Source: Aerococcus suis (GTDB taxonomy: Bacteria; Bacillota; Bacilli; Lactobacillales; Aerococcaceae). Taken from it: a stretch of 64,000 nucleotides of DNA. The position numbers and the translations under genes are program-made. The stretch spans positions 1-64,000 of the forward strand of contig NZ_FWXK01000002.1 in NCBI RefSeq assembly GCF_900176325.1, read 5' to 3'. The notes beneath the pieces were generated by a model. That model had not been told where the DNA came from. It saw only the letters and a program-made list of their open reading frames with translations, and did not search any database. Below are positions 30,627 through 39,891 of the stretch, in pieces; position 1 is the stretch's first letter; each line of letters starts with the position of its first letter.

Positions 30627-31349
30627 ATGTCTAAGCGGACGAAATTATTAATTATCATTTTAGTTCTCATTTTATTTAGTGGCTTTACTTGGCATATTGA
30701 AAGTTTTATTTCCATTTTTGTTGGATGTAGTCTTTTTTATTGGATCCTTACGCGTCCAAGTACATCTTATCATCGACGACAAACCTTCATTATATGTCTT
30801 AGTGCACTAGCAATATTTTTTATTATATATGGTTTAATTAATATGGCCTGGGTTGGCTTATTAGTAATTATCATTGGCGCAATGCTAATCATGTCACCCA
30901 CCAAAACACAAAGCGTTGAAAATGTTCAAATATTAAACGAAAGAGATACATTACAAAACTCTCAAAATCAAGAAGCGAATAAATCACTATTTTTGAAATG
31001 GCAATACTTTTTTGGCAGTCAACCAGCTCCGCAACATTTGGATGACTTTTCTCTTGTGAGTGGGATACAATCGACATTGTTAGATTTTGGACAAGTATTA
31101 ATTCCACGAGGCGAACACTTTTTAGTGATTCAAAAAATAGGAGGGCAATTAAAATTGGTCATCCCTGAAGGAGTCGGGGTGGCGTTACATGTTCATCAAT
31201 ATCGAGGACGTGTTTATTGGAATCAGCAAGAAGAAATATTCAATAACCAGCAAATGATTTTAACGACCAAGCAATTTGCTGAAGCACCAAGACAGTTAAA
31301 CATTCACTTATATATGGGAATAGGGGATATTCGGGTGATTGAATTATGA
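30627..31349 (+). CDS. liaF: LiaF-like membrane regulator
   Basis: 240 residues. LiaF represses the LiaSR two-component system in the absence of cell-envelope stress. The N-terminus contains three or four closely packed membrane segments (about 7-90); a linker follows, then the soluble LiaF/VraT-type beta domain (about 140-240), e.g. STLLDFGQVLIPRG and the end IHLYMGIGDIRVIEL. It overlaps liaS by four bases (ATGA). A TATAAT lies at 30597-30602. Together with liaS and liaR this forms the standard cell-envelope stress module of Firmicutes, linked to daptomycin response in enterococci. Confidence 0.92.
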   Translation: MSKRTKLLIIILVLILFSGFTWHIESFISIFVGCSLFYWILTRPSTSYHRRQTFIICLSALAIFFIIYGLINMAWVGLLVIIIGAMLIMSPTKTQSVENVQILNERDTLQNSQNQEANKSLFLKWQYFFGSQPAPQHLDDFSLVSGIQSTLLDFGQVLIPRGEHFLVIQKIGGQLKLVIPEGVGVALHVHQYRGRVYWNQQEEIFNNQQMILTTKQFAEAPRQLNIHLYMGIGDIRVIEL

Positions 31350-32368
31350 GAATCAAACGCTTACTACTGATTTTTTTCGCCATTTTGTTTGGTGAAATAA
31401 TAACACTATTAGTGTTATTTGGAATGTTCCCATCTCAATTCATTCATATTGTTCGATCATTGACACTAGTTCAAGGTATTTATAGCGGATTACTTTTAGT
31501 CGTCATGTTTTTAATTATTGCTTTGAGTTTATCAACGCTTCTTTCAATCTACTTAGTAGAAGAAGAAAAAGCGTTGCAAGGCGTGTTAACTCAACTGCTT
31601 CATTCGGAAGAGAACGAAGCATCTGTTAAAGAAGAATTAAATTATTTACCTGAGCAAACGAAAACGTTATTGGTTGATTTACAACAGCAAATTTCCCAGT
31701 GGCAGCAAACTCAACAGCAACATGCACTCCAAGAGCAAGAGGTTAATGGTTTACGTGAAGATTATATAGTCAAAAAAGAGAGACAACGGATTGCTAGAGA
31801 GTTACATGATTCTGTGAGTCAACAATTATTTGCGATGACAATGGTTTTATCGGCAATTGAAGAAGAAAAAGAACAGTTACCAAAAGCAACTCAAAACTTA
31901 ATTAGTCAAGTTGTTCAGATGATTAATTTTGCGCAAGCAGAGATGCGAGCATTATTATTACATTTACGGCCGTTAAATTTAATGGATAAACCGTTAGACC
32001 AAGGCATTGAGCAGCTATTTAAAGAATTAGATACTAAAGTAGCGATGACATTAGAAACCCGATTGAATCCAGTCAATTTACCTCATGAAATTGAGGATAA
32101 TCTTTTTAGAATTGTTCAGGAATTACTCTCTAATAGTTTACGTCATGCTAAAGCAACCGTTATCGAATGCGAATTGTTTAATCGTCAAAGTTATGCGATT
32201 ATTCGTTTTATTGATAATGGTGTAGGGTTTAAGGTTAATGGGCAATCCTCAACGAGTGGTTATGGATTAAAAAATATCCAAGAGCGAGTGACACAATTCG
32301 GAGGAAATTTCAAAATAATGAGTGAACCTGATGAAGGGACCGTTGTTGAAATTGCGATACCAAAATAG
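31346..32368 (+). CDS. liaS: LiaS-like sensor histidine kinase
   Basis: 340-residue intramembrane-sensing kinase. Two membrane helices (about 5-28 and 43-70) enclose a very short extracellular loop, followed by a cytoplasmic linker with Q/E-rich coiled coil. The HisKA_3 domain follows with the phospho-acceptor His154 in RQRIARELHDSVSQQ, and the HATPase domain with N box QELLSNSLRHA, G1 DNGVGF and G2 GYGLKNIQERV. The start overlaps the liaF stop. It presumably phosphorylates the regulator encoded eight bases downstream. Confidence 0.95.
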   Translation: MRIKRLLLIFFAILFGEIITLLVLFGMFPSQFIHIVRSLTLVQGIYSGLLLVVMFLIIALSLSTLLSIYLVEEEKALQGVLTQLLHSEENEASVKEELNYLPEQTKTLLVDLQQQISQWQQTQQQHALQEQEVNGLREDYIVKKERQRIARELHDSVSQQLFAMTMVLSAIEEEKEQLPKATQNLISQVVQMINFAQAEMRALLLHLRPLNLMDKPLDQGIEQLFKELDTKVAMTLETRLNPVNLPHEIEDNLFRIVQELLSNSLRHAKATVIECELFNRQSYAIIRFIDNGVGFKVNGQSSTSGYGLKNIQERVTQFGGNFKIMSEPDEGTVVEIAIPK

Positions 32369-32376
32369 GAGGAACT

Positions 32377-33009
32377 ATGATACGAGTATTAATTGTGGAC
32401 GATCATGAAATGGTAAGATTAGGGGTATCAACTTATCTTGGGACTCAACAAGATATCGAGGTCGTAGCCCAGGCTAGCAATGGAGAAGAAGGATATCATA
32501 AAGCTATCAAATACCGACCTGATGTGATTGTAATGGACTTGGTGATGGATGGTTGTGATGGGATTACAGCCTCTAAAAATATTTTGGCTGAATGGCCAGA
32601 AGCCAAAATTCTTATTGTGACGAGTTTCCTCGATGATGAAAAAGTTTATCCAGCCATTGAAGCAGGAGCCTATGGTTATATTTTAAAAACATCGTCGGCA
32701 GCAGAAATTGCTCAGGCAATTCGTAAAACAGCTAATGATGAACAAGTGATTGCCCCTAAAGTATCAGAAAAATTGCGCCATCATGAATTAGAACAAAGTC
32801 GACATTATTTACATGATGATTTAACGAAGAGAGAATTTGAAGTTTTGCAATTAGTGGCTAAAGGAAAATCAAATAGTGAAATCGCTAGTGAACTGTTTAT
32901 CTCTCTTAAAACCGTTAAAACACATGTTTCAAATATTTTAAGTAAACTACAAGTTGAAGACCGAACGCAAGCAACGATATATGCTTATCAGCATCAATTA
33001 ATTGAATAA
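32377..33009 (+). CDS. liaR: LiaR-like response regulator
   Basis: 210-residue NarL/FixJ-family regulator. The receiver domain (1-120) has acidic pocket Asp8 and Asp9, phospho-acceptor Asp54 (VMDLVMDG) and Lys in YILKTSS. The C-terminal LuxR-type helix-turn-helix (about 148-208) has LTKREFEVLQLVAKGKSN and SLKTVKTHVSNIL. AGGAGG precedes the ATG. Last gene of liaFSR; I see no convincing LiaR box at the liaF promoter. Confidence 0.95.
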   Translation: MIRVLIVDDHEMVRLGVSTYLGTQQDIEVVAQASNGEEGYHKAIKYRPDVIVMDLVMDGCDGITASKNILAEWPEAKILIVTSFLDDEKVYPAIEAGAYGYILKTSSAAEIAQAIRKTANDEQVIAPKVSEKLRHHELEQSRHYLHDDLTKREFEVLQLVAKGKSNSEIASELFISLKTVKTHVSNILSKLQVEDRTQATIYAYQHQLIE

Positions 33010-33022
33010 TAACTAGAATATT

Positions 33023-33061
33023 AAAAAGGAGGCAGATGAGTGATCCATCTGTCTCCTTTAA
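33023..33061. terminator. Bidirectional terminator between liaR and rnjA
   Basis: Stem GGAGGCAGATG/CATCTGTCTCC with one G-T pair and a 7-base loop; T-run TTTTTAAT on the minus strand and a weaker one on the plus strand. Confidence 0.85.
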
Positions 33062-33083
33062 TATATATTATATCATTTACCTC

Positions 33084-34757
33084 TTATACTCTAAGAACAA
33101 CTGGCATAATCATTGGATGACGTTTTGTTCGGTTATATAAGAAGGGTTGTAAGGCACTTTGCATTTTATCACGAAGAATTTTTTCACTTGCTTCATTACC
33201 TGAATTTAAATGACCAATAACGGCGGTTTTAATGACTTTTTGAGCATCTTGAATGAGTTCTCCGGATTCTCGCATGTAAATAAAACCACGAGAAACAATA
33301 TCAGGTCCAGCTAGTAATTCATTATTATCAAAATCAATAGTCACCACAGCAATAACTAGCCCATCTTCAGATAAGTTATGACGATCTCGTAACACAATAT
33401 TTCCAATATCCCCAATACCTTTTCCATCTACATAGACATCGTTAGCAGGGAACGAACCTGCACGACGCGCGCTGTCAGCGGTTAACGCAAGAACGTCACC
33501 ATTCTTCATAACAAAGGTATTGTCTTTAGGGATACCCACTTGATGAGCTAAGCCAGCTTGAATACTTAACATCCGATATTCTCCGTGCACTGGCATAAAG
33601 TATTTTGGTTTCAATAAGGACAACATTAATTTCATTTCTTGTTGTCCGCCGTGTCCAGAAGTATGCACATTATTCACTTTACCATGAATAACGTCAGCTC
33701 CTGCTTCTAATAAATTGTTAATTAAACGGTTAACACTCGTCGTATTACCTGGAATCGGTGAACTAGAGAAAATAACCGTATCATCTGGCTGGATAGAGAT
33801 TTGACGATGCGTACCATTGGCGATTCGACTTAATGCAGCCATTGGTTCCCCTTGAGAACCGGTACACATAATCATGACTTCTTCAGCTGGATAATTATTG
33901 ATTTGTTTGCCATCAATGAAGGTATTTTCTGGCACATTAATATAGCCTAATTCACAAGCATTTTTAATCGCCGCTTCCATTGACCGACCGAATACAGCCA
34001 CTTTACGTCCCGCTTTAATAGCGACGTCGATTGCCTGACTTAGACGGAAAATATTTGATGCAAAGCTGGCAAATATAATTCTTCCTTCAATACCTAAGAT
34101 AATGTCACGTAATGACTCACCAACAATTTTTTCTGATTTGGTAAATTCTGGAATTTCTGCATTAGTAGAATCTCCTAACATTAACAGAACGCCTTCATCA
34201 CCTAGACGAGCCATTTTGTGAATATCAGCCGGTTTACCCACAGGTGTAAAATCAAACTTATAGTCGCCCGTAAAAACAATATTTCCTGGTGGGGTTTTTA
34301 CCACAATTCCCATTGCATCAGGAATGGAATGAGCAGTTAAATAAAAACTGAATGACGTTTTTCTAAATTTAACGACATCATCTTCATCAATCTCGTGCAA
34401 TTCAGCATCTCGTAATAAACCATGTTCATCCAGTTTGTTACGAATTAAAGCCATCGCCAAACGACCAGCATAAATTGGAACATTGATTTGTTTTAAAAAG
34501 AAAGGAATGCCTCCAATGTGGTCTTCGTGACCATGAGAAATAACTAATGCTTTAATTTTATCTTTGTTTTGTAAAAGGTAGCTATAGTTGGGAATAACAT
34601 AATCAATTCCTAAGAGTTCATCTTCTGGGAATTTAACACCGGCATCCAAGACGATAATCTCGTCTTGAAATTGAACGGCGTACATGTTTTTACCAATTTC
34701 GCCGAGTCCCCCGACGGCAAAAACACCTACCTCATTATTTTTTATATTAACTTTCAT
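33084..34757 (-). CDS. rnjA: Ribonuclease J1
   Basis: 557-residue metallo-beta-lactamase/beta-CASP ribonuclease with 5'-3' exonuclease and endonuclease activity in mRNA decay and rRNA maturation. The zinc motif HGHEDH (His75, His77, Asp79, His80; [10 protein letters not shown]) is intact; later motifs [20 protein letters not shown] and PVHGEYRML follow, with a C-terminal domain ending in [12 protein letters not shown]. Start ATG overlaps the stop of rpoY by one base (TAATG on the minus strand), so translation is probably coupled. The rpoY-rnjA order is the usual one for J1 in Bacilli. Confidence 0.97.
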   Translation of the reverse strand: MKVNIKNNEVGVFAVGGLGEIGKNMYAVQFQDEIIVLDAGVKFPEDELLGIDYVIPNYSYLLQNKDKIKALVISHGHEDHIGGIPFFLKQINVPIYAGRLAMALIRNKLDEHGLLRDAELHEIDEDDVVKFRKTSFSFYLTAHSIPDAMGIVVKTPPGNIVFTGDYKFDFTPVGKPADIHKMARLGDEGVLLMLGDSTNAEIPEFTKSEKIVGESLRDIILGIEGRIIFASFASNIFRLSQAIDVAIKAGRKVAVFGRSMEAAIKNACELGYINVPENTFIDGKQINNYPAEEVMIMCTGSQGEPMAALSRIANGTHRQISIQPDDTVIFSSSPIPGNTTSVNRLINNLLEAGADVIHGKVNNVHTSGHGGQQEMKLMLSLLKPKYFMPVHGEYRMLSIQAGLAHQVGIPKDNTFVMKNGDVLALTADSARRAGSFPANDVYVDGKGIGDIGNIVLRDRHNLSEDGLVIAVVTIDFDNNELLAGPDIVSRGFIYMRESGELIQDAQKVIKTAVIGHLNSGNEASEKILRDKMQSALQPFLYNRTKRHPMIMPVVLRV

Positions 34758-34975
34758 TAGTTAGAAAACTCCGTTAAGTGGAAGTCTTCACTTTTTTTCT
34801 CATATTCAAGATGTGCGCCTTCGAGAGGTTGAATGTATTCAACATTGTAGGGGGTATTTTGAGCAATCATTTCACGCACAGCCACAACTGAATCTGCTTC
34901 AATATATAATGCATGGGTAGCTTCACGATGTGGAACCTCTGTTTTAGATTCCTGATAAGTTACTTTGTAAATCAT
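34757..34975 (-). CDS. rpoY: RNA polymerase subunit epsilon RpoY
   Basis: 72-residue small polymerase subunit found only in Firmicutes (YkzG, DUF1447). Characteristic features are the opening [20 protein letters not shown] and LYIEADS; the protein is acidic. It binds near the beta-prime jaw of RNA polymerase. AAAGGAG precedes the ATG, and an extended -10 TGTTAAAAT (minus strand, about 35024-35016) lies upstream. It precedes rnjA. Confidence 0.95.
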   Translation of the reverse strand: MIYKVTYQESKTEVPHREATHALYIEADSVVAVREMIAQNTPYNVEYIQPLEGAHLEYEKKSEDFHLTEFSN

Positions 34976-35088
34976 AACATTCTCCTTTTTAAAATTAGTT
35001 CAATATACTAGTTTCATTTTAACATATTTCCTAAAAAGTTGCTGTTAATATCATTTAATAGAAGTGATTAATCATATCAAGTAATATG

Positions 35089-35097
35089 TGATAAAAT
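35089..35097 (+). promoter_or_regulatory. Extended -10 promoter of the exporter-like gene
   Basis: TGATAAAAT, TGn-extended -10, 27 bases before the start; divergent from the rpoY promoter. Confidence 0.6.
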
Positions 35098-35123
35098 ATA
35101 AAAGAATAAGAGGGGGAATCTAT

Positions 35124-36110
35124 ATGGAAGCATTGCTTAAAGCAGCAAAATATGCTGTGGTTACGTTTTTGGCAGTAACTATTGCGAATATTGTAGGATT
35201 AGAATATGAAATTAGTGCTGGAATTATCGCAATTTTTAGCTTAGCTGAGACTAACCGAGCAACCATTCAGTATATTGAAAGAATTACATTGACAATGGTA
35301 TTAAGTCTTATTATTGCCAGCGTTCTTTTTTCATTTTTAGGATTTCATGTTTGGATATTTGCGCTTTATTTACTGATTACTTATCCTATCACTGTTCAAT
35401 TTAATTCTCATCAAGCCATAGCTCCTTGTGCTGTTGCAGTTTCACACTTACTGCAAGAACAATCGGTATCGGTGGACTGGATGTTCAATGAATTTTTACT
35501 GTTAGTTATTGGGACGGGAGTCGCATTTTTGGTTAACTTGTATCAGCCAAAACGCTTAGATCAAATTGAAAATTACAAAGAAAAAGTGGAAGAAGATATG
35601 AAGGCCATTTTGACAGAATTTGCTGATTATTTATTAGCTGATGATGCTGTTTATGAAGGGTCAATTTCATTAGTAAGTTTACAAGATCACTTACGCGAAG
35701 CCATTACGCTTGTTCAAACAGAAGGGGAAAATCGCTTAACCGATAATTATTTTTATTATCGAGAATATTTTGATATGCGTGAAGCTCAAACTCGGCTATT
35801 ATATGAAATGGATGAGAGCTTACGAGAATTGGGAGCAACCAGTCCGGAGTATGAGGCTTTAGCAGAATTTCTCCATCATACGAGTGATAAACTACACGAA
35901 AAAAATACAGGGATTCGCTTACAAGAAGATTTAAAAAAAGTTGAAGTCGCTTACCAAGAAACCCCATTACCACAATCACGAGCAGAGTTTGAAGAGCGAG
36001 CAGTTCTTTATGAAGTATTACTTGATTGTCGTAAATTTGTCCAATTAAAAAAAGATTTCGCGAGACGTTTACGTTTTATGCATGTGAAACGAACGTTGAA
36101 AAATGATTAA
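35124..36110 (+). CDS. Aromatic acid exporter family protein (ArAE/YgaE-like)
   Basis: 328-residue membrane protein. The N-terminal half has four or five membrane helices (about 5-150, with NRATIQYIERI typical of the FUSC/ArAE_1 superfamily). The C-terminal half is soluble and alpha-helical (about 155-328), matching the DUF939 plus C-terminal domain architecture. Relatives are proposed to export aromatic carboxylic acids, but substrates are rarely known. ATG 35124 with AGAGGGGGA upstream is chosen over 35088, which falls within the promoter. Own terminator. Confidence 0.82.
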   Translation: MEALLKAAKYAVVTFLAVTIANIVGLEYEISAGIIAIFSLAETNRATIQYIERITLTMVLSLIIASVLFSFLGFHVWIFALYLLITYPITVQFNSHQAIAPCAVAVSHLLQEQSVSVDWMFNEFLLLVIGTGVAFLVNLYQPKRLDQIENYKEKVEEDMKAILTEFADYLLADDAVYEGSISLVSLQDHLREAITLVQTEGENRLTDNYFYYREYFDMREAQTRLLYEMDESLRELGATSPEYEALAEFLHHTSDKLHEKNTGIRLQEDLKKVEVAYQETPLPQSRAEFEERAVLYEVLLDCRKFVQLKKDFARRLRFMHVKRTLKND

Positions 36111-36140
36111 AAGACTGGCGCTAAGCCAGTCTTTTATTTT
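36108..36140. terminator. Bidirectional terminator
   Basis: Stem AAAAGACTGGC/GCCAGTCTTTT with GCTAA loop; T-rich on both outer sides. It serves the exporter-like gene and the convergent hemolysin III family gene. Confidence 0.9.
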
Positions 36141-36804
36141 AAACGAAATAGTAAATTGAAAAGTACATTGCCATACTACCTAAAATAACAAAAATATGCC
36201 AAATAACGTGCCAGTAGTGTTTATGAGCATTAGCATAGAATATCGTACCAACCGTATAGAAGATTCCGCCTAGAACAAGCAGTATTGACCCCCAAGTTCC
36301 CAAACTGAGAATCACATCTTTGATAGCAAAAATAACTAACCATCCCATTAAAATATAAAGGGCGGTAGAATATTTTTTTGTTTCTTTCAAGAAAAATATT
36401 TTCATAAAAACACCGGCTAAAGCGATAATCCATTGACTGATACAAATAAACCAACCTAATTTTCCACCGATTGCTAGTAAACAGAATGGGGTGTAGGTTC
36501 CTGCAATCAATAAAAATATACTTGAGTGATCAATCACTTTAAAAATAGGTGCCATACGAGTGAAAGAAAAACTATGATAAAGAGTGGATGCTAAGTATAA
36601 AAAGCACATAGAAGCCCCATAAATAATATAAGTATTAATTTCTAAAAGGGACTCATTTTGTATCGCTTTAAAAATTAACAAAACCGTGCCGATAATGGCT
36701 AATATCGTTCCAATCCCGTGGGTAACCGCATTTAACACTTCATTCGTAATTTGATATTTACGGGAATAATGATTTACTGATATGCCATCGATAGAATTTA
36801 CCAT
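36139..36804 (-). CDS. Hemolysin III family membrane protein (YqfA-like)
   Basis: 221 residues, seven predicted membrane helices, PAQR/Hly-III superfamily. Conserved family residues are visible: NAVTHGIGT in helix 1, STLYHSF, IDHSSIFLLIAGTYTPF, and the C-terminal HKHYWHVIWHIFVILGS whose histidines bind zinc in PAQR relatives. Despite the name, haemolytic activity is not established for most members; a role in membrane lipid homeostasis has been proposed. AGGAGG precedes the ATG; an extended -10 TGCTATAAT (minus, 36844-36836) lies upstream. Confidence 0.92.
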   Translation of the reverse strand: MVNSIDGISVNHYSRKYQITNEVLNAVTHGIGTILAIIGTVLLIFKAIQNESLLEINTYIIYGASMCFLYLASTLYHSFSFTRMAPIFKVIDHSSIFLLIAGTYTPFCLLAIGGKLGWFICISQWIIALAGVFMKIFFLKETKKYSTALYILMGWLVIFAIKDVILSLGTWGSILLVLGGIFYTVGTIFYANAHKHYWHVIWHIFVILGSMAMYFSIYYFV

Positions 36805-36922
36805 GCTATCTCCTCCTAAACGTTTACTTATTGAAATTATAGCATAAAAAATGAGTAGGAGTACTTTTCATTGTAATCTCAAGGTTGCCTATAATAAACT
36901 AATAATAAGGAAGGTGAATAAT

Positions 36923-38152
36923 ATGAAGAAACCTTTAGATTTTTCATTGATTGATGAATTAACGAAAAGAACGACGGAAGAAGTTAATAAAATTGATCCA
37001 TTAAATATTTTAGTTGTTGGTAAAACGGGTGTCGGAAAAAGTACTTTAATTAATCATCTATTTAGAGAACGATTAGTTGAAACAGGTGTTGGAAAACCAA
37101 TTACACAGCACTTACGTCGAATTTCTAAAGATGGCGTACCAATGACGTTATTTGATACTCGTGGTTTGGAGTTAGACGCTAGTGTTCAAAAACAAGTAGC
37201 AGAAGAAATTAAAGAAGCCATAGAAAACCTTAAACAAAATAACGAGTCTTTAGATGTCATTTATTATTGTTTATCAGCTAGTAGCTCTCGTATAGAAGAG
37301 ATGGAGATTGATTTTATTCAATCATTAGCTAAACAAGCGCCTGTCATTATTGTACTGACACAATCAATTGGCCAACCAGCTAAAGAATTCAAAATGTATA
37401 TTGAAACATTAAATTTACCGATTTATTCAGTCGTTAATGTCATGGCTAAAAATTACAAGATTAGTGAAGATATTCAAATTGATGCGTTTGGACTCGATGA
37501 CTTACTTGACCAATCATTTGCAGTCCTTCCAGAAAATCGTCATGAGGCTTTTAACAATGCCCAACAAGTTGATATTGAACGTAAAGTTCAGGCAGCGAAA
37601 AGTTGGGCGAAAAAATATATGGTAACCACATTTGGTGTAGGATTTACTCCTATTCCGTTTGCGGATGCAACAGTTTTGGTTCCAATGCAACTCGGAATGT
37701 TAGCTCATATAACAGCTATCTTTGGGATTTCATTAGATAAATCAACTTTAATTGGAATTATTGGTGCTATTGGAGGGACTGGAGGAGCTACCTATCTAGG
37801 ACGGACGTTAGTCAGTAATGTGATGAAGTTTTTACCTGGTGTCGGAACGGCTGCTGGAGGTGCAATTTCTGGATTAACCGCAGCAATGGTTACTAGTGCC
37901 TTGGCTATGAGTTATATTGAAGTGTTAGCGATAATTGCAACGCAAGAAGCAGAAGGTGGCGAGTTAGATTCTAAAGCTGTCAAACGAATTATGAAAGAAC
38001 GATTTGACATGCGACTAAAACGTGGAAAAGATGACGAAGACGTCAAACAAATCGTTGCCAAAAGTGATGAATTGTCATTTGATGATGAGAAACCAAAACG
38101 AAGAAAATGGCAACCACTCAAAAAATTTGTTAAACGAAATCGACGAAAATAA
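36923..38152 (+). CDS. GTPase with C-terminal DUF697 membrane domain
   Basis: 409 residues. An Era/HSR1-type G domain (about 25-210) carries G1 GKTGVGKST (33-41) and G3 DTRG (78-81). The G4 position reads TQSI rather than NKxD, so guanine specificity is uncertain. The C-terminal part (about 235-350) is hydrophobic and glycine-rich and resembles DUF697 (YcjF-like); a basic tail closes the protein. Such proteins probably act at the membrane; the function is unknown. ATG 36923 has AAGGAAGGTG upstream; a start at 36851 overlaps the promoter region (TATAAT at 36890). Monocistronic with its own terminator. Confidence 0.85.
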   Translation: MKKPLDFSLIDELTKRTTEEVNKIDPLNILVVGKTGVGKSTLINHLFRERLVETGVGKPITQHLRRISKDGVPMTLFDTRGLELDASVQKQVAEEIKEAIENLKQNNESLDVIYYCLSASSSRIEEMEIDFIQSLAKQAPVIIVLTQSIGQPAKEFKMYIETLNLPIYSVVNVMAKNYKISEDIQIDAFGLDDLLDQSFAVLPENRHEAFNNAQQVDIERKVQAAKSWAKKYMVTTFGVGFTPIPFADATVLVPMQLGMLAHITAIFGISLDKSTLIGIIGAIGGTGGATYLGRTLVSNVMKFLPGVGTAAGGAISGLTAAMVTSALAMSYIEVLAIIATQEAEGGELDSKAVKRIMKERFDMRLKRGKDDEDVKQIVAKSDELSFDDEKPKRRKWQPLKKFVKRNRRK

Positions 38153-38157
38153 TATGT

Positions 38158-38194
38158 AAAAAAACCTAACGTAAAGCGTTAGGTTTTTATTTTG
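38158..38194 (+). terminator. Terminator of the DUF697 GTPase gene
   Basis: Stem AAACCTAACG/CGTTAGGTTT with a short loop and TTTTATTTT. Confidence 0.92.
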
Positions 38195-38319
38195 GTGTGC
38201 TTTTTTAAGATAATGGTGAAAATTTTTCATAAGATGATATTTTTTGGAGTAAATGATGCAATCTTTTTCTTATAATATTAGCGATTTTGTAAATATTTAA
38301 GAAAAAATAAAAACAAATT

Positions 38320-38348
38320 TTGCAACCATGTTATTTTTAGTGTAAAAT
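38320..38348 (+). promoter_or_regulatory. Promoter of the AGCS symporter gene
   Basis: -35 TTGCAA (38320-38325), 17-base spacer, -10 TAAAAT (38343-38348) preceded by TG. The 200 bases before the gene are very AT-rich and show no other clear element. Confidence 0.7.
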
Positions 38349-38408
38349 AAATCCAACATGATAGATTTCTTTACATGAAATCAAATTTTATATTTTTGGA
38401 GGAAAGTT

Positions 38409-39821
38409 ATGTTCGCATCACTTTTAGAAGCCATTAATGGGTTCCTCTATTACCCATTATTAATTATTGTGTTGGCTGTCGCAGGAATTTATTTTTCTTT
38501 TCGGACCAAATTTGTGCAAATTCGAATGGTTCCAGAAGCTATCCGCGCTTTAATGGAAAAACCTGAAGATGATAACGGGGTATCTTCTTTTCAAGCTCTA
38601 ATTGTTTCTACTGCCTCACGTGTTGGGACTGGAAATATTGTCGGAGTGTCAACGGCTATTGTTCTTGGGGGACCTGGAGCCGCTTTTTGGATGTGGTTAT
38701 TAGCAATTATTGGTGCTGCCACTGCCTTTATTGAATCAACACTTGCCCAAATTTATAAACGTAAAGATAAAGAAACGGGAGAATCATATGGTGGTCCCGC
38801 ATATTATATTGAATCCGCATTAAAAAATCGTGGCATTGCTAGTTTATTTGCTCTATTTTTAATTTTAACGTATGCCTTTGGATTTAACTTACTCGCTTCA
38901 TATAACTTACAATCAACATTTGCAGTTTACGACTTTTATCACCCATCAACGACACCATATATTATCGGTGCTATTTTAGCAGCTATTGTTGCTTATGCTA
39001 TTTTTGGTGGGGGTAAACGGATTGTTCGCATTACTGAAATTATCGTACCTGTTATGGGAATTGCTTATGTTTTAATGTCAATTATCGTATTAGCAATGAA
39101 TATTGACTTATTGCCTAATGCCATACGTTTAATCTTTGAAGATGCATTCTCTGCTCGCTCATTTGGTGGAGGATTAGCTGGATCAGCAATGATTTACGGA
39201 ATTAAACGGGGATTATATTCAAATGAAGCTGGAGTAGGGTCTGCTCCTAACGCAGCGGCATCAGCCGGTGTGTCTCACCCAGTTAAACAAGGACTTGTTC
39301 AATTTATGTCTGTATATATTGATACGTTATTAATCTGTACAGCTACTGCTATGATGTGTATTGTGACAGATGTCCAACCAACTGAAGAATTAGCAGGTGC
39401 ACCATTTATTCAAGAAGTGTTGGCACAAAACTTCGGCTCAATTGGTCCTTCATTCATTACTATTGCAATGATTCTATTTTCCTTTACGACGTTATTAGGT
39501 AATCTATACTATTGTGAACCAGCGTTATCATTCTTAAATAAAAATAAACGCCCAAGCAAAAACTTTATTTTAATCTTTAATATTATTTGTGTCGCTGTTA
39601 TTTTTATTGGGGCATTAGTACCAATGGATATGGCTTGGACAATCGCAGATATTCTTATGGCCGGCATGGCATTAATTAATATTCCAGTATGTTTACTCAT
39701 TGGAAATGTAGCCATTAAAGCAGTTGCTGATTATAATGAGCAACGTAAAGCGGGTAAAGAACCGGTTTTCAAAGCTAGCAAAGTTGGCTTAGATCCTAAT
39801 GAACTCGATTATTGGGGTTAA
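38409..39821 (+). CDS. Sodium:alanine (AGCS family) symporter
   Basis: 470-residue integral membrane protein with about ten helices. Alanine/glycine:cation symporters take up Ala or Gly with Na+. Family signatures are visible: STASRVGTGNIVGVSTAI and GGPGAAFWMWLLAIIGAAT near the N-terminus (the second covers the diagnostic GxGxxFWMW motif), GESYGGPAYYIE, and YSNEAGVGSAPNAAASA. TTGGAGG precedes the ATG. Closest named relative is AlsT of Bacillus. Substrate could be alanine, glycine or glutamine-like amino acids. Confidence 0.93.
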   Translation: MFASLLEAINGFLYYPLLIIVLAVAGIYFSFRTKFVQIRMVPEAIRALMEKPEDDNGVSSFQALIVSTASRVGTGNIVGVSTAIVLGGPGAAFWMWLLAIIGAATAFIESTLAQIYKRKDKETGESYGGPAYYIESALKNRGIASLFALFLILTYAFGFNLLASYNLQSTFAVYDFYHPSTTPYIIGAILAAIVAYAIFGGGKRIVRITEIIVPVMGIAYVLMSIIVLAMNIDLLPNAIRLIFEDAFSARSFGGGLAGSAMIYGIKRGLYSNEAGVGSAPNAAASAGVSHPVKQGLVQFMSVYIDTLLICTATAMMCIVTDVQPTEELAGAPFIQEVLAQNFGSIGPSFITIAMILFSFTTLLGNLYYCEPALSFLNKNKRPSKNFILIFNIICVAVIFIGALVPMDMAWTIADILMAGMALINIPVCLLIGNVAIKAVADYNEQRKAGKEPVFKASKVGLDPNELDYWG

Positions 39822-39837
39822 CAAGCAGATATAACGA

Positions 39838-39878
39838 AAAGGAAGCAATCTAAAAGGATTGCTTCCTTTTTATTTTAT
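39838..39878. terminator. Bidirectional terminator
   Basis: Stem AAAAGGAAGCAATC/GGATTGCTTCCTTTT with a short loop, T-run TTTATTTT; it lies between the AGCS gene and the convergent aarF gene. Confidence 0.92.
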
Positions 39879-39891
39879 GAGGTAATTAATG

